In this document: one piece after another, positions 1 to 6,285 of the stretch
How positions within the stretch are numbered: the first letter of the stretch is position 1
Layout of the letters: each line of letters begins with the position of its first letter
Source: Candidatus Cloacimonadota bacterium
Lineage (GTDB): Bacteria; Cloacimonadota; Cloacimonadia; Cloacimonadales; TCS61
Reading direction: 5' to 3'
Length of the DNA stretch: 11,680 nucleotides
Assembly: GCA_030667725.1 (NCBI GenBank)
Contig: DAOUVH010000012.1
Location: 1 to 11,680, forward strand
The notes under the pieces: model-generated
Databases searched by the model: none
Told to the model about the DNA's origin: nothing
Seen by the model: the letters and a program-made list of their open reading frames with translations, nothing else
Made by a program: the position numbers and the translations under genes

Positions 1-12
1 AGGAGTACTAAA

Positions 13-687
13 ATGTCAGGTTTTAAATTAAGTAAAGATGATATGAAAAAGATAGGTTCTGCTGTAAAAAAGGCAGAGAGCAAAACTTCCGGTGAAATAG
101 CCACAGCCATGATAAAAGAGAGCTATAATTATGCGATCTATGAATTGATGTTTGCAGTAATAATAGGATTTGTATATTTTGTTGCAATGATGTTTTTTAC
201 CGGCAGTATTGAACAATTGCTGCAGGGAAAATTCTGGGATTACTCTGTGAACTACCTAGTTATGTTTTATGGATTCTCTACTTTCATTGTCATCACTCTC
301 TTCTATTTTATCGGGAATATTTCCAGCATTGACCGGCTGATCGTTCCCAAAAAGATATTGATCCAAAAGGTTCAGGAAAGAGCTACTCGTTATTTTATGG
401 AATCAGGAGTTTATAATACAAATGATAGAACCGGAATATTGATCTTTATTTCTATTTTAGAACGAAGGGTTGAACTGCTGGCAGACAGTGGAATAAATGA
501 GAAAATTCCAAAAGAAAAATGGCAGCATATTGTTGATAATATCATTAAGGGTATCAAGCAGAAAGAAATTGCCTCACATCTTACGAAATCGATAAACGAA
601 TGCGGAGATTTGCTGGCAGAACACTTCCCCATCCAATCTGATGATAAAAATGAACTAACTGATGCTATCGACATCCTGGAGAAATAA
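13..687 (+). CDS. TPM-domain membrane protein
   Basis: 224-residue protein of unknown biochemical role, assigned to the TPM (PF04536-like) family by its layout. A short N-terminal helix (residues 5-35, KKIGSAVKKAESKTSGEIA) resembles the start of TPM domains. Two hydrophobic segments follow (about 44-63 and 81-101), then a cytoplasmic or periplasmic part with GVYNTNDRTGILIFISILERRV-like strands and the ELLADSGINEKIP segment, which matches the central TPM core. The domain therefore looks split by a two-helix membrane insert. The start is supported by AGGAG at 1-5, seven bases before the ATG. The next TPM gene starts one base after this stop, so the two are cotranscribed. In many bacteria such pairs follow lemA, which would lie left of this window (inference). 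The fold is fairly sure; the function is not known. Confidence 0.8.
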   Translation: MSGFKLSKDDMKKIGSAVKKAESKTSGEIATAMIKESYNYAIYELMFAVIIGFVYFVAMMFFTGSIEQLLQGKFWDYSVNYLVMFYGFSTFIVITLFYFIGNISSIDRLIVPKKILIQKVQERATRYFMESGVYNTNDRTGILIFISILERRVELLADSGINEKIPKEKWQHIVDNIIKGIKQKEIASHLTKSINECGDLLAEHFPIQSDDKNELTDAIDILEK

Positions 688-688
688 G

Positions 689-1435
689 ATGAAAAAGATA
701 ATAATAATTTCAATCCTATTCATTTTTGCTGCCAGTATGTTATACTCTCTGGATGTTCCAAAATTAAAAAGTGCAGTCAATGATTATGCCGGTATAATTA
801 ATTCTAAAGATGAGGAAAAACTGGAAGCATTGCTCCGAGATGTAGAAGCTAAAACTTCTTCACAGGTTGCCTTGCTTACTATCTCATCATTACAAGGTGA
901 AAACCTGGAAGATTATGCCTTGAGAGTAGCACAGACCTGGCAACTCGGTCAGAAAGAATTTGATAATGGTGTTCTATTGCTTGTAGCATTTAGTGAGAAG
1001 AAGATACGCATTGAAGTTGGTTACGGACTCGAATCAATAATCACCGATGCAAAAAGTGGATATATTATTCGGAATTATATTGTCCCCGCTTTCAAAAAGG
1101 GAGATTTTACCGGCGGGATCACAAACGGACTGCTGGCGATTAGTGGTCTTGTCACAAAAGAATTTGAGATCACCGATGAACAGCTTGCAAAATATAATCA
1201 GCAACAAAAAGCTGGAAAGCAAAAGCAGATCCCTTTCGGACTTATCATTTTCTTATTTATGTTCATTTTTGGTGGACTGGGAAGAAGAAGAGGTGGTTTG
1301 TTTACAGCCTTGTTCCTGGGAAGTATGCTGGGTGGTGGTCGCAGCAGAGGTGGTAGTGGATTCGGTGGAGGTTTTGGCGGATTCTCCGGCGGTGGCGGCG
1401 GCTTCGGTGGCGGTGGTGCTTCCGGTGGTTGGTAA
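689..1435 (+). CDS. Secreted TPM-domain protein, YgcG-like, Gly-rich tail
   Basis: 248 residues from the ATG at 689. An in-frame ATG at 662 lies inside the previous gene. The 689 start has GGAG at 678-681 and places a signal peptide at the N-terminus (MKKIIIISILFIFAASMLYS). Residues about 24-150 form a TPM domain: VNDYAGIINSKDEEKLEALL, then DNGVLLLVA, then RIEVGYGLESIITDAKSGYI and the IVPAFKKGDFTGGI segment. A membrane helix follows at about 186-203, then a small basic stretch (GRRRGG) and a tail of about 35 residues made almost only of Gly, Ser and Phe, ending in Trp. This order (signal, TPM, helix, Gly-rich tail) is typical of YgcG-like proteins. TPM domains have been linked to phosphatase activity in plants and to envelope roles in bacteria, but the substrate here is unknown. 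It is the last gene of the plus-strand pair and is followed by a terminator. Confidence 0.87.
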   Translation: MKKIIIISILFIFAASMLYSLDVPKLKSAVNDYAGIINSKDEEKLEALLRDVEAKTSSQVALLTISSLQGENLEDYALRVAQTWQLGQKEFDNGVLLLVAFSEKKIRIEVGYGLESIITDAKSGYIIRNYIVPAFKKGDFTGGITNGLLAISGLVTKEFEITDEQLAKYNQQQKAGKQKQIPFGLIIFLFMFIFGGLGRRRGGLFTALFLGSMLGGGRSRGGSGFGGGFGGFSGGGGGFGGGGASGGW

Positions 1436-1467
1436 AGTAAACTACAATTTATTAGTTAAATAAAATT

Positions 1468-1495
1468 ATGCTGCGGTAATTCCGCAGCATTTTTT
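1468..1495. terminator. Rho-independent terminator, possibly bidirectional
   Basis: A perfect 9-bp stem (ATGCTGCGG at 1468-1476, CCGCAGCAT at 1482-1490) with a 5-base loop TAATT is followed by a T run, closing the TPM operon 33 bases after its stop. On the minus strand the same hairpin is followed by AATTTTATTT, so it can also end the convergent gene, whose TAA stop (1494-1496) overlaps the T run. Confidence 0.92.
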
Positions 1496-2654
1496 ATTTC
1501 AACAACAAGCACTTTTTAATGGCTTCTGTTTTACCATTCATATTTAATTTATACAGGTAAACACCTGAACTGACTGGCTTACCAGATTCATCATCTCCGT
1601 TCCAAATTGCTGATCCTTCGTCTCCGCTCAGGATGACAGATAAATTTTTCACTTTCTGACCTTTTACATTGTAGATTTCGAGAGTCACAAACGAGTACGT
1701 TTGTGTTACGGAAAAGGAGATAGTAGTGGAAGGATTAAAAGGATTGGGATGATTGGCAAGTAGAATTTCTTTATCAATAATATCAAACTCATTAGCAGAA
1801 ACAAACGGTTCCCAGCCGGCAAGGGTTGCCCATAACCACCAGGAAGCATAAGCTTTACGATTAGCATTCAAGGGTTCACTGTGCGCCGAATTGCAATCAT
1901 ACCAGTCAACATTCACAGTGTGAGAATTTTGCCATTCGATAGCCCAGTTGCCTAACTGAGGTCCGGTGACAGATTCATAATAGTTGCAGTTATCATGAGG
2001 AAATTCGAAAAATGTTCCGTCAGGATCGTAACTTTCAATAGCTGCGAAATCATAAAGAACTTTATTATTAGCTATACAATAATCCCAGACCATCTGGTTT
2101 GCGGCTTTATTATTTGCATCATCATAATGATCTACATGACCAGTCATATAAATAAAACTAACCTCCGGATAATCTACTTCCAATTGAGCCATTGGAATTA
2201 AATATTCACTGTCGAGTGTTCCCGCTGCATACTTATCATCAATCTGACCACACCATGACCAGATGATGACATTTACATCCGAATTTACCGGATTATCCAA
2301 ATAAGCTTCTGTTTCGTTTACCCATTGTGGGTAATAACCACAATCTCCGGACATCGCATAATCGTGAAGGTCCAATGCTCCACCTGTTCCGCCATTATTC
2401 CAGGCAAATATATCTGTGGGAAACGAAAGTCCCAGTCCGCCGCCATTGGCAAAACCGATCAATCCAGACATGCCGTCGGTTAACTGACTGCCATGAGATG
2501 TATGCCCGTAAGCAATGTGAAGATCGGCTTTGGCTTGATTTATTGCCGATTCAGGAATCTGGGTAATATCGGTGCAATTGTGATCAATTATCACCGCAGA
2601 TATTGCAGAGATTGTAATGGTAGATAATAAAACTATTATTAATATTCTTTTCAT
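1494..2654 (-). CDS. Secreted protein, SGNH-like family (tentative), type IX sorting domain
   Basis: 386 residues from the ATG at 2654. That start is chosen because GGAGG lies a few bases upstream and a clean signal peptide follows (MKRILIIVLLSTITISAISA). The frame stays open further upstream to a GTG at 2792, but that part is the start of another gene. Residues about 21-285 form one domain with conserved-looking motifs: DHNCTDITQIP (24-34), GHTSHGSQ (50-57), WSWCGQ (132-137), YMTGHVDH (169-176) and HSEPLNANRKAYA (258-270). The Ser, Gly and His spacing recalls SGNH/GDSL hydrolases, and the family looks familiar as an uncharacterised secreted one, but no catalytic triad can be assigned with certainty. 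Residues 299-386 are a C-terminal sorting domain (NHPNPFNPSTTISFSV, YNVKGQKVK, WNGDDESGKP, KKCLLLK), shared with the gene ending at 3558. Export by Sec and then a type IX system is inferred. Confidence 0.82.
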   Translation of the reverse strand: MKRILIIVLLSTITISAISAVIIDHNCTDITQIPESAINQAKADLHIAYGHTSHGSQLTDGMSGLIGFANGGGLGLSFPTDIFAWNNGGTGGALDLHDYAMSGDCGYYPQWVNETEAYLDNPVNSDVNVIIWSWCGQIDDKYAAGTLDSEYLIPMAQLEVDYPEVSFIYMTGHVDHYDDANNKAANQMVWDYCIANNKVLYDFAAIESYDPDGTFFEFPHDNCNYYESVTGPQLGNWAIEWQNSHTVNVDWYDCNSAHSEPLNANRKAYASWWLWATLAGWEPFVSANEFDIIDKEILLANHPNPFNPSTTISFSVTQTYSFVTLEIYNVKGQKVKNLSVILSGDEGSAIWNGDDESGKPVSSGVYLYKLNMNGKTEAIKKCLLLK

Positions 2655-2675
2655 TTTACATTCCTCCATTTTTTT
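2585..2675 (-). repeat. 91-bp direct repeat, copy A (RBS plus signal peptide)
   Basis: This segment is identical to 3445-3535 except at one position (G at 2610, A at 3470). It carries the ribosome binding site, the ATG at 2654 and the first 23 codons of the secreted protein. Homology begins in the T run at 2671-2675 and ends within the codon after VII. The offset between copies is exactly 860 bp. Confidence 0.97.
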
Positions 2676-2792
2676 GCATTCTCTTATTAGATAATCGGTA
2701 GCAAGTTTTGTAAATCCGCTGGGACTGGGAATTCGACATAATGTATCTGTTTGTTTTACTGACAGATCGATATATTTCTTTTTTATATTCAC
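2676..2792 (-). pseudogene. Truncated start of an M42-type metallopeptidase gene
   Basis: Starts with a GTG at 2792 that has GGAG seven bases upstream, 14 bases after the GNAT stop. The 39 codons contain LCRIPSPSGFTKLATDYL, which matches the N-terminal segment of M42-family aminopeptidases (a hydrophobic helix, then IPSPSGxT, then a second helix). No later part of the peptidase is present: the metal ligands and catalytic region are missing. The coding match stops exactly where the 91-bp repeat begins. The frame continues without a stop through KKMEECK into the signal peptide of the next protein, so translation from the GTG would give a 432-residue fusion with an internal signal peptide. The family call rests on a short stretch and is moderately sure. 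Confidence 0.6.
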
Positions 2793-2806
2793 GAAATCTC
2801 CACTAA

Positions 2807-3355
2807 TTAAACGTATTGAATATCGCTTCGGATCATTGAGAAAAACTTTAAATCAGCATAATCATCTTCAATGAAAATCTTCTCTCTCATAATTCCTTCC
2901 AGGTGCATTCCTGCTTTCTCCAAAACTTTGCCGGAAGCATGATTGCTCTTCAAACAAAATGCTTCCATCCTGTTTATACTGGTTTCTTTGAAGATGAAGG
3001 AAATTATTTTGATAAGAGCTTCTGTCATAAGACCTTTATTGTGATGTTTTGGCAGCAACATATAATGCACTTCCAGGCACATAAACTCTTCTTTAAAATT
3101 AATGAATTCTATAATTCCGATCAACTTTCCGCTTTCTTTTAATTCAATTGCAAAACAGCTTGGCTCATTATTTTCGTAGGAGCTGAGAATTTCTTTAATA
3201 TATTGAGTAATATCTTCCATATTATTCAGATGATTCCATACCATTCTTCGTTGTATTTTAGAGTTGATAAGCAAATCAAACAAATCCATTTTATCTGTTT
3301 CAGTAATTTTTCTTAGAATCAGTCTTTTAGATTCTACTGTAGGATTATAATCCAT
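2807..3355 (-). CDS. GNAT family N-acetyltransferase, RimJ/RimL type
   Basis: 182 residues, the usual length for RimJ/RimL-like GNAT enzymes, which transfer an acetyl group from acetyl-CoA to an amine (protein N-terminus or small molecule; the substrate cannot be told). The start has a strong AAGGAG eight bases upstream. The N-terminus VESKRLILRKITETD is the standard first strand and helix of the family. The acetyl-CoA pyrophosphate loop is HHNKGLM (104-110) after VHYMLLPK. The closing motif SNHASGKVLEKAGM (137-150) with EGIMRE follows as in RimJ. The TGA is 14 bases before the GTG of the truncated M42 gene, so the two once formed an operon. The gene sits in the 769-bp piece bracketed by the 91-bp repeat copies. 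Confidence 0.9.
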   Translation of the reverse strand: MDYNPTVESKRLILRKITETDKMDLFDLLINSKIQRRMVWNHLNNMEDITQYIKEILSSYENNEPSCFAIELKESGKLIGIIEFINFKEEFMCLEVHYMLLPKHHNKGLMTEALIKIISFIFKETSINRMEAFCLKSNHASGKVLEKAGMHLEGIMREKIFIEDDYADLKFFSMIRSDIQYV

Positions 3356-3391
3356 AATAATCTCCTTTCGAACAATACTAATTAATTAAGA

Positions 3392-3514
3392 TCAAACCAT
3401 TTCATGAACCAAAATCTGTAAACCATTATTAGTGTGCTTCACCCCAATTATCACCGCAGATATTGCAGAAATTGTAATGGTAGATAATAAAACTATTATT
3501 AATATTCTTTTCAT
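3392..3514 (-). pseudogene. Orphan signal-peptide ORF, 40 codons
   Basis: Starts at ATG 3514 with the same GGAGG ribosome binding site as the gene at 2654, because both lie in the 91-bp repeat. The first 23 residues, MKRILIIVLLSTITISAISA plus VII, are the same as in that gene. The rest (GVKHTNNGLQILVHEMV) has no counterpart there and ends in TGA 36 bases before the GNAT start. It could be translated to a tiny exported peptide. More likely it is the detached 5' end of a secreted-protein gene joined to the tail of an unrelated sequence. I do not recognise the last 17 residues. Confidence 0.6.
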
Positions 3515-3535
3515 TTTACATTCCTCCATTTTTTT
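3445..3535 (-). repeat. 91-bp direct repeat, copy B
   Basis: Partner of the segment at 2585-2675, 90 of 91 bases identical and in the same orientation. It contains a ribosome binding site and signal-peptide start but is followed by unrelated sequence, and lies just downstream of the stop of the propeller-like protein. Confidence 0.97.
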
Positions 3536-3557
3536 CTTTAAATTGGATTTACTTTTT

Positions 3558-5015
3558 TCATTTCAGCAGCAAACACTTCTTAATTGCTTCTTTTTTTCCA
3601 TTTACGTTTAATTTATACAGATAAACACTTGAACCAACTGGTTCACCCGATTCATCATTTCCATTCCAGATAACTGAATGCTGACCTGATGATAGTTGAT
3701 CGCTGACAAGCTGTTTCACTTTCTGACCTTTAATATTATAAATAGAAATATCAACTTCACTCTCATTTGAAATTGAGAAAGAAAACGTGGTTGTTGGATT
3801 GAAAGGATTGGGGTGATTGGATAATTGATAATTTTGATCACTTACATTTGGAAATAAGTAATCATTTGCACCAACTTCAGAGCCCAACCTGATAAGATAC
3901 ACATCTTTATTCCCAGCACCATAAACTTCGGAAAATCCTGCAATAATATATCCATTTTCATTTATGTTCTGTATCGAATATGCCCCATCTTCCTCACTTC
4001 CTCCAAAAGTAATATCCCAAATTAATTCTCCACTCCCATCAGTTTTAACGATCCATGTATCATCGTTTCCTGCACCAAATGATCCTGTAGAACCAACCAT
4101 AATATACTCATTGTTATCTGTCAGTAATAGATCCCACGCATTTTCATCTTCAGAACCACCATAAGAATTAGACCATTCTAACTCACCATCTTGATCAACT
4201 TTAATCAATAGTGCATCAGCATTACTTGTACCAGCAAGTTCTGTGTAACCAGAAATTATGTATCCACCATCCTCAGTCTGCAAAACAGAGTTACCTCTCT
4301 CTACATCAGTTATATCAAAAGTGCTTTCCCACATTAGCACACCATTTTGGTCTGTCTTTACTAGCAAAACATCGATATCAGAACCATCAATTTCAGTCCA
4401 ACCAACGATAACAAATCCTCCATCAAGTGTTTGTCGTAGAGATATTGCCCCCTCATTAGCTGTACCACCAAAAGTATAATCCCATATTAAATTTCCATCG
4501 AGATCTATTTTGAATAACCACATGTCAATAAGACCTGAACCGTATGAGGAAGTAATTCCGGCAATAATGAATGAGCCATCAACAATCTGGATTATAGACG
4601 TTGCAAATTCATTATTTTCTCCACCATATGTATTTTCCCAGGTAATATCTCCATTTTGATCAGTTTTGATTATCCAGACCTCATCATTTGAATCATCAAT
4701 AAGCGTCAAACCTGCAACGATAAAACCACCATCTAAGGTTTGGATAACAGAGTTACCTCTATCTCTTAATTGATTATCAAAAGTATGTTCCCATGTAACA
4801 TTTCCGTCTGAATCGGTTTTTGTAAGAATGATGTCTGAATCATTAAAGGGTCCGATAGTTCCTACAATAATGTATCCTCCATCGTTCGTAACCTGAATTG
4901 AACGAGCAATTTCATCTTGATCTCCACCAAATGTTTTCGTCCATAAAGTATCGGGTGGATTTTGAGCAAAAATAATTATTGGGAAAAGTACCAAAATTAA
5001 TATTAATTTTTTCAT
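3558..5015 (-). CDS. Secreted seven-repeat (propeller-like) protein with type IX sorting domain
   Basis: 485 residues from the ATG at 5015. This start has GGAG six bases upstream and gives a short signal peptide MKKLILILVLFPIIIFA, then QNPP; an upstream in-frame start is possible but would abut the ribosome binding site. Seven repeats of 50-52 residues start at W25, W75, W126, W178, W229, W281 and W333. Each reads W-x2-TFGG, then SIxQTxDGGFIIAG, then a variable loop, then DxWLIKTDxNGxxx. Seven such units suggest a seven-bladed beta-propeller (inference). There are no catalytic motifs, so binding or structural use at the cell surface is likely. Residues about 399-485 are the same sorting domain as in the protein ending at 1494 (NHPNPFNPTTTFSFSI, YNIKGQKVKQL, WNGNDESGEP, KKCLLLK). 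The gene appears monocistronic. Confidence 0.86.
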   Translation of the reverse strand: MKKLILILVLFPIIIFAQNPPDTLWTKTFGGDQDEIARSIQVTNDGGYIIVGTIGPFNDSDIILTKTDSDGNVTWEHTFDNQLRDRGNSVIQTLDGGFIVAGLTLIDDSNDEVWIIKTDQNGDITWENTYGGENNEFATSIIQIVDGSFIIAGITSSYGSGLIDMWLFKIDLDGNLIWDYTFGGTANEGAISLRQTLDGGFVIVGWTEIDGSDIDVLLVKTDQNGVLMWESTFDITDVERGNSVLQTEDGGYIISGYTELAGTSNADALLIKVDQDGELEWSNSYGGSEDENAWDLLLTDNNEYIMVGSTGSFGAGNDDTWIVKTDGSGELIWDITFGGSEEDGAYSIQNINENGYIIAGFSEVYGAGNKDVYLIRLGSEVGANDYLFPNVSDQNYQLSNHPNPFNPTTTFSFSISNESEVDISIYNIKGQKVKQLVSDQLSSGQHSVIWNGNDESGEPVGSSVYLYKLNVNGKKEAIKKCLLLK

Positions 5016-5065
5016 CCTCATCTCCGTTTTTGTAAGCAACTAATTTTTGTTTCTAAGCAAAGCCG

Positions 5066-5094
5066 AATTTGGCAAAACAAAACTTAAGTGTCAA
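5066..5094 (-). promoter_or_regulatory. Possible promoter of the propeller-like protein gene
   Basis: A TTGACA box (reverse complement of 5089-5094) is followed after 17 bases by CAAATT (5066-5071), a poor -10 match. It lies about 50 bp upstream of the start at 5015. This is weak evidence because promoter consensus in this lineage is uncertain. Confidence 0.3.
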
Positions 5095-5172
5095 TTAGAA
5101 AATAGCTTGGTGATTCAAAAGTTAATTTGTTGAGAGGAAAATAAAGAGATAATTTGTAAGATAACTTCATAC

Positions 5173-5203
5173 TTCGACTAAGCCTGTCCTGAGCTACGTC
5201 GAA
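5173..5203. repeat. Intergenic imperfect palindrome, TTCGAC...GTCGAA
   Basis: Arms TTCGACTAAGC and GCTACGTCGAA pair at 9 of 11 positions around the loop CTGTCCTGA. The sequence style (TTCGAC, CTGTCCTGAGC) resembles dispersed intergenic repeats I have seen in many environmental genomes. It lies in the 311-bp gap between deoD and the propeller-like gene. Confidence 0.55.
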
Positions 5204-5236
5204 TGGTTCAGCATTACAAAGTTTCTCTCACTAGCT

Positions 5237-5275
5237 TCTTATGTTCCTTCTCTCATGAGAGAAGGACACGCCTTC
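5237..5275. repeat. Intergenic perfect palindrome of the TCTTATGTTCC family
   Basis: Positions 5245-5266 form a perfect 22-bp palindrome with half-arm TCCTTCTCTCA. It is preceded by TCTTATGTTCC (5237-5247) and followed by a second small hairpin GAAGG-ACACG-CCTTC (5261-5275). The same lead sequence and a related hairpin occur at 7992-8032, so both are copies of one dispersed element. No T run follows, so it is not a typical terminator. The remainder of the gap, 5276-5326, shows no gene or clear site. Confidence 0.6.
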
Positions 5276-5326
5276 GTAAAAAAACTATGGCGGTGCAAAC
5301 AGCAGGATGAGTTACAGCAGTAGGTT

Positions 5327-6031
5327 TTATTTTGTAACTGTTTCCAAAGCAATCTCAATCATTTTAGAAAAACCTGTTTGTCTCTCTTCACTGGTTGTTG
5401 CTTCACCATGCACAATCTGATCACTTACTGTAAGAATGGTAAGAGCATTAACTCCATATTTTGCAGCGATACTGTACAGTGCAGTGGCTTCCATATCTAT
5501 GCCAAGAATTCCGTATTTTGCCCAGATCTTCCAGAAATTCGGATCATCAGAATAGAAGATATCAGAAGAGAGTACATTCCCAACATGAACCTGCATCTTC
5601 TTTTCTTTTACAACATTATAAGCTTTCAGCAATAACTCAAAATTGGCAATTGCTGCAAAATCTGCTCCACCAAAAACAAGTTTGTTAGTTTGTGAATCGG
5701 TAGATGCTCCTTCAGCTAAAATTACATCTCTCAAATTTATTTCAGGTTTAATAGCACCGCAGCTTCCAATTCTAATAAGATTCTTTACACCGTAATCTCT
5801 AATCAATTCAGTCACGTAGATCGACATTGAAGGAATTCCCATTCCGGTTCCCTGAACCGATATTCTTTTACCTTTATAGGTTCCAGTATAACCAAAAATA
5901 TTGCGGACTTTATTGTAACAAACCGCATCTTCCAAATAATTTTCCGCCACAAATTTTGCTCTTAACGGATCTCCTGGTAAAAGTATGGTTTCGGCGATCT
6001 CTCCCTTTTTTGCTTCCATATGTAAACTCAT
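5327..6031 (-). CDS. deoD: Purine nucleoside phosphorylase, DeoD type
   Basis: 234 residues, close to the 239 of the Escherichia coli hexameric enzyme, which splits purine (deoxy)nucleosides with phosphate into base and (deoxy)ribose-1-phosphate for salvage. The key residues fall at the same numbers as in E. coli: His4, Gly20 and Arg24 ([10 protein letters not shown]), Arg43 (NKVRN), Arg87 and Ser90 (IRIGSCGA) for phosphate and ribose, Met180-Glu181 (GIDMEATAL) for ribose, and Asp204 (TVSDQ) with Arg217 for base protonation. The start is fixed by a perfect AAGGAGG seven bases upstream. No partner salvage gene is next to it. The gap upstream holds a MITE-like element which may now separate it from its original promoter. 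Confidence 0.96.
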   Translation of the reverse strand: MSLHMEAKKGEIAETILLPGDPLRAKFVAENYLEDAVCYNKVRNIFGYTGTYKGKRISVQGTGMGIPSMSIYVTELIRDYGVKNLIRIGSCGAIKPEINLRDVILAEGASTDSQTNKLVFGGADFAAIANFELLLKAYNVVKEKKMQVHVGNVLSSDIFYSDDPNFWKIWAKYGILGIDMEATALYSIAAKYGVNALTILTVSDQIVHGEATTSEERQTGFSKMIEIALETVTK

Positions 6032-6048
6032 TTTATCCTCCTTTTTGA

Positions 6049-6285
6049 ATTACCTAAATTAAGGGTTCTGCATAATTCATTTTGAAACCACTAAAGTGGT
6101 TCAGTGCGAGTTTGGTTTCATTTCATCCCACAGTTAATCCGGCAGCTGCCGGATAATGTTATAGTGCTTATTGAATTAACCCACAACTTCAGTTGTGGGA
6201 ATAATCAAACCCACGTATGAAAATTTCAACCATTTTAATGGTTTCTGAAATTTTGCCTAATTATGCAGAACTCATATTACCTAAA
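6049..6285. mobile_element. MITE-like palindromic element with flanking 10-bp direct repeats
   Basis: ATTACCTAAA occurs at 6049-6058 and again at 6276-6285, as expected of a target-site duplication. Just inside are 13-bp perfect inverted repeats, GTTCTGCATAATT (6065-6077) and AATTATGCAGAAC (6259-6271). Further in, the inverted pair GAAACCACTAAAGTGGTT (6084-6101) and its counterpart at 6228-6245 match at 16 of 18 positions, and each is itself a hairpin (AACCACT/AGTGGTT, AACCATT/AATGGTT). Two more hairpins lie in the middle: ATCCGGCAGCTGCCGGAT (6137-6154) and CCCACAACT/AGTTGTGGG (6180-6199). There is no ORF for a transposase, so it would be non-autonomous. It ends exactly at the hipT stop (TAG at 6281-6283 is in the second direct repeat). 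Confidence 0.7.

Noticed and set aside
1325..1432. GG-rich repeat tract that could be read as a G-quadruplex or tandem DNA repeat
   Set aside because: It is explained by Gly codons of the TPM protein tail. The G runs are only two bases long in most places.
1047..1463. 138-codon plus-strand ORF overlapping the second TPM gene
   Set aside because: It is a frame shadow of the Gly-rich coding region, gives a low-complexity Val/Ala-rich product, has no ribosome binding site and competes with a clear protein family.
2655..2792. N-terminal extension as a true part of the 432-residue secreted protein
   Set aside because: The signal peptide would be internal, and the extension matches an M42 peptidase start cut exactly at the repeat border.
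6084..6245. Series of hairpins resembling a CRISPR array
   Set aside because: The hairpins differ from each other, are arranged as inverted and not direct repeats, and there are no regular spacers or cas genes.
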